This document shows positions 1 through 4,716 of a DNA stretch of 11,649 bases, in pieces. The first letter of the stretch is position 1; each line of letters opens with the position of its first letter. The position numbers were made by a program, and so were the translations under genes. The DNA comes from an uncultured Eubacteriales bacterium (GTDB lineage: Bacteria; Bacillota; Clostridia; Peptostreptococcales; Anaerovoracaceae), in contig CAJTYS010000075.1 in assembly GCA_910583765.1 (NCBI GenBank), positions 1-11,649 on the forward strand, given 5' to 3'. The notes beneath the pieces were generated by a model that saw only the letters and a program-made list of their open reading frames with translations, searched no databases and was not told the DNA's origin.

Positions 1-20
1 ACGTTTCATGACGCATTGGT

Positions 21-37
21 GCCTTTCGCAGAAAGGC
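21..37 (+). promoter_or_regulatory. Hairpin overlapping the ribosome binding site of the first gene
   Basis: A perfect 7-bp stem, GCCTTTC (21-27) and GAAAGGC (31-37), closes a 3-nt loop. Its 3' arm contains the AAAGG part of the only Shine-Dalgarno-like sequence (AAAGGCGG, 32-39) in front of the ATG at 49. If it forms in the mRNA, ribosome access would be reduced. It is not followed by a T run on either strand, so it is not a classical terminator. The regulatory role is inference only. Confidence 0.4.
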
Positions 38-48
38 GGATAATAAAA

Positions 49-444
49 ATGAAAGAAAAAAGCAAATGCGCAGGAAAAATTTCTGCCAGTAAAATGGGAA
101 GGATCACATTATATGTCTGCGGAGGATTTTCTCTGGTCGTAGGCATGTTCATGATCTATTATTCCATCATCTATCTGCGGGATTATTACGGCAGCTATGG
201 CATGTCCATGAGTGATGGCATATTGGATGTGATCCAGTACGTGGTCACCAGCTCGGGAATCTACTTTGGGTTCGCCGTTTTGTTTATGGCTTGCGGCGTT
301 TTGCTGAACAAGCTGGATCTCCTCGCACCCAAATCCGAGGCCAGGGAAATCGAAACGACTGAAACGCCCCAAGTCTCTGACAAAGAGGAGGCAGGCGAAG
401 AGAAAGCGGATGAAGAGAAAGCAGGCGAAGAACTGGAAAACTAG
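49..444 (+). CDS. Small two-helix membrane protein with acidic repeat tail (unknown function)
   Basis: This is a 131-residue protein whose family I do not recognise. The ATG at 49 is chosen over an in-frame TTG at 16 because AAAGGCGG lies 9-16 bases before it, while nothing precedes position 16. A short Lys-rich N-terminus (residues 1-17) leads into a first hydrophobic segment (about 18-43). A polar Tyr-rich loop (44-62) follows, then a second hydrophobic segment (about 63-87). Lys/Arg residues just before the first helix and a strongly acidic C-terminus (about 97-131) are visible. The tail is built from EEAGEEKA / DEEKAGEE-type repeats, mirrored in DNA by GCAGGCGAAGA at 391 and 421. With two helices, both ends would lie on the same side of the membrane. 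The gene stands alone, convergent with the minus-strand hydrolase gene across a long gap. That it is a real gene is likely; its role is unknown. Confidence 0.65.
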   Translation: MKEKSKCAGKISASKMGRITLYVCGGFSLVVGMFMIYYSIIYLRDYYGSYGMSMSDGILDVIQYVVTSSGIYFGFAVLFMACGVLLNKLDLLAPKSEAREIETTETPQVSDKEEAGEEKADEEKAGEELEN

Positions 445-603
445 CGGGAGGCCGCAGAGCACAAAGTGTCATGATGTCCATCTGGCGTTGGGGTTTTAGC
501 TCTTTCGCCTAATCAGCACCACAATAGGCTTTGTCCGCAAAGCGCATCCTGCCGTGGAGCAGCTATCATCGTATTGGCAAATTGTGATGTCCAAACTGTG
601 AAA

Positions 604-642
604 GTGTGTACAAATCAGTAAAAATCGCAGATTTGTACACAC
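604..642. repeat. Hairpin repeat, copy 1
   Basis: Arms GTGTGTACAAATC (604-616) and GATTTGTACACAC (630-642) are perfectly complementary over 13 bp around a 13-nt A-rich loop. The outer 12 bp of each arm are identical to those of copy 2 at 824-862, and both copies span 39 bp. Only GATTTT follows on the plus strand, so it is at best a poor terminator. A protein-binding site or a small dispersed repeat is possible. Confidence 0.8.
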
Positions 643-822
643 GATTTTCCCGCTTTCAATGAAAAACTTTTGGACGTTGCTTGAATGAGAAAAAATTTTC
701 TGTCGAAAAATATCGAAAAAAGTCCAACGCAGTCGAGCTTCTCTTTAAGCCAAGGCAAAAAATGGGTATAAATGTGCTATTTTGTTGAATTATGCGCACT
801 TGATGTTTTTCTGGCTGTCCGT

Positions 823-863
823 AGTGTGTACAAATTGAAAAAAATATGCGATTTGTACACACT
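823..863. repeat. Hairpin repeat, copy 2
   Basis: Arms AGTGTGTACAAAT (823-835) and ATTTGTACACACT (851-863) form a perfect 13-bp stem around a 15-nt A-rich loop. It begins 4 nt beyond the stop codon of the minus-strand hydrolase gene, where a transcription terminator would be expected. However, no T run follows the stem on the minus strand. The stem arms match copy 1 exactly over 12 bp while the loops match at only about 7 of 15 positions. The paired arms are therefore the conserved part. Confidence 0.8.
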
Positions 864-867
864 GCGT

Positions 868-1443
868 TTAAAATCCCCGCAGCGCCTCCAGCGCGATTTC
901 TGCGATCCATTCATGGCCTTCCGGCGTAAGGTGGATGCCGTCAATGTAAAAATCCTTGCCCGAGTTTTGAGCCAGGACCTTTTGAAATTCCCCGTAAAAG
1001 TCTACGTAAAACAGGCCATAAGCGGCCGCCAGCTTCAGCAGCCAGTCCCGAAGCTTTTCATAACGGCTTTTCACCAGATCGAAATCCGTGAACTCGGACC
1101 AGCCGGCCCTGGCCGCTGCGGGATCAAAAGGCGGTGTGGTGCATACCACTGGGATCAGGCCGTGGTGGTATGCCTGATGGACCATGGCAAAATAATTGGC
1201 CTGGGGCACGGTTTCTGGGACTCCTGCGATCAAGTCGTTGATCCCGCCAGCTAAAAACAAATAGTTGGGATTTTCCTTCACTGCGTCAGGGCAAAAACGA
1301 GCCAGCATCCCGCCAGTGGTGTCACCGCTGATTCCTTTATTGATAAACGTGCTGCAAGGGGCATTGAGAAGATGCACCCAATTTTCATCTCGCTTCACTC
1401 CATAACCTTGCGTAAAGCTATCGCCAAGACAGACTGTGCGCAT
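868..1443 (-). CDS. SGNH/GDSL-family hydrolase (esterase/lipase type), cytoplasmic
   Basis: This 191-residue protein carries all the SGNH blocks. Block I is GDSFTQG with the nucleophile Ser9. Block II supplies Gly40 (GISGDTT) and block III is GGIND with Asn69, the two together forming the oxyanion hole with the Ser backbone. Block V is DGIHLTPEGH, giving Asp168 and His171. Members are serine hydrolases acting on esters such as acyl thioesters, lysophospholipids or acetylated sugars; the substrate cannot be read from the sequence. Length is typical of the TesA-like single-domain type. There is no signal peptide, so the enzyme is probably cytoplasmic. The start is supported by AGGAGG (1449-1454 on the complement) 5 nt before the ATG. 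It lies 144 bp downstream of thiN on the same strand and may be co-transcribed with it. Confidence 0.9.
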   Translation of the reverse strand: MRTVCLGDSFTQGYGVKRDENWVHLLNAPCSTFINKGISGDTTGGMLARFCPDAVKENPNYLFLAGGINDLIAGVPETVPQANYFAMVHQAYHHGLIPVVCTTPPFDPAAARAGWSEFTDFDLVKSRYEKLRDWLLKLAAAYGLFYVDFYGEFQKVLAQNSGKDFYIDGIHLTPEGHEWIAEIALEALRGF

Positions 1444-1530
1444 AAGAACCTCCTAAAAATTTTCGTCAAAAATTCGTATGTTTGACCTTATTGTTTTTCA
1501 AATATGAGAGCAATCAAAACCGTGAAAACA

Positions 1531-1544
1531 GGAAATTAATTTCC
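1531..1544. promoter_or_regulatory. Perfect 14-bp palindrome between thiN and the hydrolase gene
   Basis: GGAAATTAATTTCC is fully self-complementary and sits in the 144-bp gap downstream of thiN and upstream of the hydrolase gene (both minus strand). It could be an operator for the hydrolase gene. It could also be a weak terminator of thiN, since the minus-strand sequence continues TGTTTT, but the stem is A/T-rich with a TTAA loop. A related dyad, GGAAATA-CA-TATTTCC, occurs at 4671-4686. Function is unproven. Confidence 0.35.
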
Positions 1545-1587
1545 GAACCAGGAAGAAAAATGTTTCCGGATCAGGCGAAAAACAAGA

Positions 1588-2211
1588 TCAGTCTTCACAA
1601 AGAGCGACAAAAAGCGTGCCCTTTTTCACAGAAATTTTTGCCTGATCTTCTGCGAATTCATTGCTCACTCCCAGAGGAAACGTCCGAGTCATGGTATAAT
1701 CGGACAAGGGATATTTCACCCCCTCCAGGCAGACCCCCAGGCTAGTGTCAGACAGAGACAACACGGAAAGATGCGCGTTGTTTTTTCTGGGGAGCCGCAG
1801 CTGGCCGTCCTTTAAGATCGTGATATAGTTTTTGCGATCCTTCATAGCGATCCGCGTCACTTGATCCACTGCGGCCGCCATGAGCTGGATATTGGCGAGC
1901 GCGTGGTCGAACCTGCCTCCAAGCCCCCCGATAATAAGAATGTCATCGCAGCCGCGTTCCATGGCAGCGCGGAGGCAGAGGCCCGTGTCCGTGTCATCCT
2001 TTTCCGCGGGGAAGGTGATGGTTTCAATGCCAGGCTGAACGCTTCCGGAAAGAGAATCAAAATCACCCATGAGAAAATCAGGGACGATCCCTGCGCGCTG
2101 GGCATGGTCATAGCCGCCGTCCGCGCACAAAATCAGATCCGGATGTTCGCCTTCCATCAGGCGCGAAAGATTTCCTTCTATATATGAAGTGATGATAACG
2201 CATTTTTTCAT
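1588..2211 (-). CDS. thiN: Thiamine pyrophosphokinase
   Basis: This 207-residue protein has the full set of thiamine pyrophosphokinase motifs: CADGG (29-33), MGDFDS (48-53), the acidic KDDTDTGL (71-78), GGLGGRFDH (95-103) and SNEF near the C-terminus (183-186). The enzyme transfers pyrophosphate from ATP to thiamine, giving thiamine pyrophosphate, a cofactor of keto-acid oxidoreductases and transketolase. The acidic residues of GDFDS and DDTD bind Mg-ATP in this family. Length is normal and both the catalytic and C-terminal thiamine-binding halves are present. The ATG has only a weak AGG in front (TAGG about 9 nt upstream). An extended -10 promoter is seen at 2264-2272. Transcription is divergent from the NifU-like gene and the 4-hydroxybutyrate module, so it is probably not part of that pathway. 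Confidence 0.95.
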   Translation of the reverse strand: MKKCVIITSYIEGNLSRLMEGEHPDLILCADGGYDHAQRAGIVPDFLMGDFDSLSGSVQPGIETITFPAEKDDTDTGLCLRAAMERGCDDILIIGGLGGRFDHALANIQLMAAAVDQVTRIAMKDRKNYITILKDGQLRLPRKNNAHLSVLSLSDTSLGVCLEGVKYPLSDYTMTRTFPLGVSNEFAEDQAKISVKKGTLFVALCED

Positions 2212-2263
2212 GAATAATACCTAGTGCCTTCCTGCAAACGATTTCACAGTAACGATCAAAATC

Positions 2264-2272
2264 ATTATAACA
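2264..2272 (-). promoter_or_regulatory. Extended -10 promoter candidate for thiN
   Basis: On the minus strand the sequence reads TGTTATAAT, a consensus TATAAT hexamer (complement of 2264-2269) preceded by the TGn extension. It lies about 53 bp upstream of the thiN start codon. No good -35 hexamer is present at 17 bp, which fits an extended -10 promoter. A second TATAAT on the minus strand (complement of 2283-2288) lies 19 bp further upstream. No TPP-riboswitch-like leader is seen. Confidence 0.5.
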
Positions 2273-2355
2273 CAAGCGATCCATTATAATGAGAAAATTT
2301 AAAAAGATCCATGAGAAAAAAGCTAAAATAAGACAAACTTTTAGAGATTATCCAC

Positions 2356-2384
2356 TTGAAAAAAAGGTACGATAGAGATATAAT
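2356..2384 (+). promoter_or_regulatory. Sigma-A promoter for the NifU-like gene
   Basis: TTGAAA (2356-2361) and TATAAT (2379-2384) are separated by exactly 17 bp, matching the sigma-A consensus at 11 of 12 hexamer positions. The start codon at 2434 lies about 43 nt beyond the expected transcription start. With no strong terminator after the NifU-like gene, transcripts from here could continue into abfD. Confidence 0.85.
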
Positions 2385-2433
2385 CAAAAACATAAGGCGC
2401 AAAACAAATTGATAATTTGAGGTGAATGTAAAA

Positions 2434-2706
2434 TTGGAAGAACAAATTAAAACAGTTCTAAAAGAAAAAGTCGATCCTGTGTTGGGGGCCCATTATGGAG
2501 GGGCGACTCTTACCGGATTTGAGAATAATGTCGCAAAAGTGAGATTGACTGGGGCCTGCGCGTCCTGTCCATCTGCGCAATATACCATTGAAGATGTGGT
2601 AAAAAGTATTGTGCTGGAAAATTGTGAAGGCGTTGAAGATGTGATTTTGGACACGTCCGTGAGCGATGACCTGATCGATATGGCAAAGAAAATTTTGCGG
2701 AAATAA
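2434..2706 (+). CDS. NifU-like Fe-S scaffold protein (stand-alone C-terminal domain)
   Basis: This is a 90-residue protein corresponding to the NifU C-terminal domain alone. It carries LTGACASCPSA, the family's CxxC (Cys42, Cys45), which binds a transient Fe-S cluster between two subunits, and TIEDVVKSIV after it. The N-terminal IscU-like and ferredoxin-like parts of full NifU are absent, as in Nfu-type carriers. I place the start at TTG 2434 because GAGGTG (2419-2424) sits 9 nt before it. The in-frame GTG at 2422 lies inside that Shine-Dalgarno and has none of its own; an ATG at 2426 meets a stop at once. The gene has a near-consensus promoter and ends 126 bp before abfD, whose product needs a [4Fe-4S] cluster. 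Delivery of clusters to AbfD is plausible but inferred; a general housekeeping role is the alternative. Confidence 0.88.
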   Translation: MEEQIKTVLKEKVDPVLGAHYGGATLTGFENNVAKVRLTGACASCPSAQYTIEDVVKSIVLENCEGVEDVILDTSVSDDLIDMAKKILRK

Positions 2707-2710
2707 TTGG

Positions 2711-2733
2711 TTTGTTAACAAATGCGATTTGTT
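2711..2733. promoter_or_regulatory. Overlapping inverted repeats upstream of abfD (candidate operator)
   Basis: TTTGTTAACAAA (2711-2722) is a perfect 12-bp palindrome. Its right half is reused in AACAAAT-GCG-ATTTGTT (2717-2733), a perfect 7-bp dyad. Three half-sites, TTTGTT / AACAAA / TTTGTT, therefore lie side by side. They overlap candidate promoter elements: TTGTTA (2712-2717) with TATATA (2736-2741), or TTGTTG (2729-2734) with TATAAG (2754-2759). Such placement suits a repressor of abfD. The half-sites resemble those of clostridial Rex, but the 4-bp spacer of a Rex site is missing. Confidence 0.5.
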
Positions 2734-2832
2734 GGTATATAAATTGCATAGGTTATAAGCAGTTAATGCTGGGAGCGGGATTCGGCTCAAATCGATTCCC
2801 AAACCCGAAAACAAAAAAGGAGTGATTTTATT

Positions 2833-4305
2833 ATGTTAATGACAGGAGCTCAGTACATCGAGAGCTTAAGAAAGATGAAGACAAGAGTTTATATGTTCGG
2901 CGAAGAGGTTGAAAATTGGGTTGACCATCCGATCATCAGACCTTCCATCAATTGCGTGGCAATGACATATGAACTGGCCCAGGATCCGGAATACGCTGAC
3001 CTGATGACAGCAAAATCAAACCTGACAGGTGAAACTGTAAACAGATTCACACATCTGCACCAGAGCACAGACGATCTGAGAAAGAAAGTCAAGATGCTGA
3101 GACTTCTCGGACAGAAGACAGCTTCCTGCTTCCAGAGATGCGTAGGTATGGACGCGTTCAACGCTGTGTTCTCCACAACATATGAAACAGATAAAAAATA
3201 TGGTACAAACTACCATGAAAACTTCAAAAACTTCTTGAAGATGGTTCAGGAAAAAGACTATGTCGTAGACGGCGCTATGACTGACCCTAAGGGTGACAGA
3301 GGCGTTGCTCCTCATCAGCAGAAAGACCCAGACCTCTTTGTACATATCGTTGAAAGAAGAGACGATGGTATCGTAGTAAGCGGCGCGAAAGCTCACCAGA
3401 CTGGTACAATCAACTCTCACTGGCACATCATCATGCCGACTCAGGCGATGAAAGAAGAGGACAAGGATTACGCTGTATCCTTCGCGTGCCCAACTGACGC
3501 AGAAGGCATGTACATGATCTACGGAAGACAGTCCTGCGACACCAGAAAATTAGAAGAAGGCGCTGACGTTGACCTTGGTAATCCGAAATTCGGTGGACAG
3601 GAAGCGTTAGTTGTGTTCGATAACGTATTCATTCCAAACGAATACATCTTCCAGGCTGGAGAATATGATTTCGCTGGCATGATGGTAGAAAGATTCGCTG
3701 GATACCACAGACAGTCCTATGGCGGATGCAAAGTAGGCGTAGGCGACGTTCTGATCGGTGCTGCTGCTCTGGCTGCTGACTACAATGGCGCGCAGAAAGC
3801 TTCCCACATTAAGGATAAGCTCATCGAAATGACTCACCTGAACGAAACTCTGTACTGCTGCGGTATCGCTTGCTCCGCAGAAGGTCAGGCAACTCAGGCT
3901 GGAAACTATCAGATCGACCTGCTGCTGGCTAACGTATGTAAGCAGAACGTTACAAGATTCCCTTATGAAATCGTAAGACTGGCAGAAGACATCGCAGGTG
4001 GATTGATGGTAACGATGCCGGCTGAATCCGATTTCAAATCTGACCTGAAGGTTGGAAAGAATGGCGAAACTATCGGCGAAATCTGCAACAAGTACTTTGC
4101 TGCTGCTCCAACTTGCACGACAGAAGAAAGAATGAGAATCTTAAGATTCATCGAAAACATCTGTCTGGGATCTTCCGCAGTTGGATACAGAACAGAATCC
4201 CTGCACGGTGCTGGTTCTCCGCAGGCTCAGAGAATCATGATCGCTCGTCAGGGCAACATCGCTGGAAAGAAAGAACTGGCAAAAGCCATCGTTGGCATCA
4301 AATAG
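2833..4305 (+). CDS. abfD: 4-Hydroxybutyryl-CoA dehydratase / vinylacetyl-CoA delta-isomerase
   Basis: This 490-residue protein is nearly collinear with the C. aminobutyricum enzyme as I remember it. The reaction is a radical dehydration of 4-hydroxybutyryl-CoA to crotonyl-CoA, with vinylacetyl-CoA isomerase activity, in a homotetramer carrying FAD and a [4Fe-4S] cluster. The cluster ligands Cys99, Cys103, His292 and Cys299 are all present, as are residues implicated in catalysis: Thr190, Glu257, Tyr296, Lys300 and Glu455. The fold is of acyl-CoA dehydrogenase type. The ATG is preceded by AAGGAG (2817-2822), 10 nt upstream, after a leader of about 100 nt. Codon use is strongly biased (Arg almost always AGA), as in abfT and abfH and unlike the flanking genes, implying very high expression. 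An intrinsic terminator follows directly. The enzyme is oxygen-sensitive, so the host is expected to be strictly anaerobic. Confidence 0.98.
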   Translation: MLMTGAQYIESLRKMKTRVYMFGEEVENWVDHPIIRPSINCVAMTYELAQDPEYADLMTAKSNLTGETVNRFTHLHQSTDDLRKKVKMLRLLGQKTASCFQRCVGMDAFNAVFSTTYETDKKYGTNYHENFKNFLKMVQEKDYVVDGAMTDPKGDRGVAPHQQKDPDLFVHIVERRDDGIVVSGAKAHQTGTINSHWHIIMPTQAMKEEDKDYAVSFACPTDAEGMYMIYGRQSCDTRKLEEGADVDLGNPKFGGQEALVVFDNVFIPNEYIFQAGEYDFAGMMVERFAGYHRQSYGGCKVGVGDVLIGAAALAADYNGAQKASHIKDKLIEMTHLNETLYCCGIACSAEGQATQAGNYQIDLLLANVCKQNVTRFPYEIVRLAEDIAGGLMVTMPAESDFKSDLKVGKNGETIGEICNKYFAAAPTCTTEERMRILRFIENICLGSSAVGYRTESLHGAGSPQAQRIMIARQGNIAGKKELAKAIVGIK

Positions 4306-4331
4306 TTTACGGTAAGTAACAAAAATCATAT

Positions 4332-4367
4332 AGGCCGCTGTGGGCATACCGTAGCGGCCTGTTTTTT
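4332..4367 (+). terminator. Intrinsic terminator between abfD and the downstream genes
   Basis: AGGCCGCT (4332-4339) and AGCGGCCT (4353-4360) form an 8-bp GC-rich stem with a 13-nt loop, followed by GTTTTTT (4361-4367). It lies 26 nt past the abfD stop and before the small Cys-rich gene and abfT. It should end most abfD transcripts, leaving the rest of the module to readthrough or another promoter. TACGGTA at 4308-4314 is complementary to TACCGTA in the loop (4347-4353), so a competing or pseudoknotted pairing is possible. Confidence 0.8.
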
Positions 4368-4392
4368 CAGTTTGAACTAAGGAGTAAAGAGC

Positions 4393-4662
4393 GTGAAGTG
4401 CGGAGTGAGGTTTTGCGGAGGCTGCAATCCGAGATTTAACAGGAGAGCGGTTCTTGAAGAAATTGAACGTCGATTTGAAGACATTGATTTTGTGATCGCA
4501 GTGGAAGGAGTTCCGCACGATTTGCTGTTAGTCATCGGAGGCTGCACCAATTGCTGCGCTTCCTATGAACAGTTCGACACAAAACAAGGTGTCTTGAAAA
4601 TATGGGATCAAGACCATATCGACAGCATATGCGATGAATTAAAAAAGAAGAAAAACAGCTAA
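4393..4662 (+). CDS. Small Cys-rich protein embedded in the 4-hydroxybutyrate module (unknown function)
   Basis: This is an 89-residue soluble protein without a family name that I can give. The GTG start has AAGGAG (4379-4384) 8 nt upstream. Two cysteine sites are evident: an N-terminal KCGVRFCGGCNPR (Cys3, Cys8, Cys11) and a central GGCTNCCASYEQF (Cys51, Cys54, Cys55). The second directly follows a predicted beta strand (DLLLVIGG). A helical segment (residues 18-29) and a Lys-rich end (EELKKKKNS-like) complete it. Paired CxxC motifs on a small alpha/beta frame suggest metal or Fe-S binding or thiol redox chemistry. It lies between the abfD terminator and abfT (54-bp gap), so it is probably transcribed with abfT. 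A role in maturing or protecting the AbfD cluster, or in regulation, is inference from context only. Confidence 0.82.
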   Translation: MKCGVRFCGGCNPRFNRRAVLEEIERRFEDIDFVIAVEGVPHDLLLVIGGCTNCCASYEQFDTKQGVLKIWDQDHIDSICDELKKKKNS

Positions 4663-4670
4663 GAGAGTTA

Positions 4671-4686
4671 GGAAATACATATTTCC
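4671..4686. promoter_or_regulatory. Dyad in the leader of abfT
   Basis: GGAAATA (4671-4677) and TATTTCC (4680-4686) form a perfect 7-bp dyad with a 2-bp centre, 15 bp before the GGAGGG ribosome binding site of abfT. It resembles the palindrome at 1531-1544 (GGAAAT..ATTTCC). It could be an operator, an RNA-processing site or an A/T-rich coincidence. No T run follows, so it is not a terminator. Confidence 0.3.
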
Positions 4687-4716
4687 GATAGATATAAAAA
4701 TGGAGGGTACATAACA

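Larger units (their letters stand above)
445..867. other. Gene-free stretch between convergent genes
   Basis: About 420 bp lie between the stop of the first gene and the stop of the minus-strand hydrolase gene. I find no reading frame with a plausible start, ribosome binding site and protein-like composition. Positions 445-600 show nothing recognisable, including no clear terminator for the upstream gene. Positions 643-822 are A/T-rich with runs such as GAAAAA but no tRNA-like or riboswitch-like pattern. The only definite structures are two near-identical hairpin repeats at 604-642 and 823-863, listed separately. A small RNA between them cannot be excluded. Confidence 0.6.

Noticed and set aside
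604..863. Insertion element or MITE bounded by the two hairpins
   Set aside because: No transposase, no target-site duplication, and each copy is itself a hairpin rather than one end of a terminal inverted repeat. A small repeat or a binding site fits better.
772..1254. 160-codon plus-strand open frame
   Set aside because: It lies opposite the well-supported SGNH hydrolase gene, its composition is not protein-like, no ribosome binding site precedes it, and it runs through the hairpin repeat.
1861..2187. 108-codon plus-strand open frame opposite thiN
   Set aside because: thiN carries every family motif on the minus strand; this frame is its shadow.
2212..2260. TPP riboswitch in the thiN leader
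   Set aside because: The leader from the predicted start is only about 50 nt and shows none of the conserved TPP-aptamer sequence blocks.
846..2732. Shared 11-mer ATGCGATTTGT in hairpin copy 2 (846-856) and the abfD upstream dyad (2722-2732)
   Set aside because: Several 11-base matches are expected by chance in a window of this size, and the surrounding bases diverge at once.
2711..2736. Canonical Rex operator before abfD
   Set aside because: Clostridial Rex sites have two half-sites separated by 4 bp (TTGTTAA-N4-TTAACAA type). Here the TTGTTAA/TTAACAA halves overlap without a spacer, so only a looser operator call is justified.
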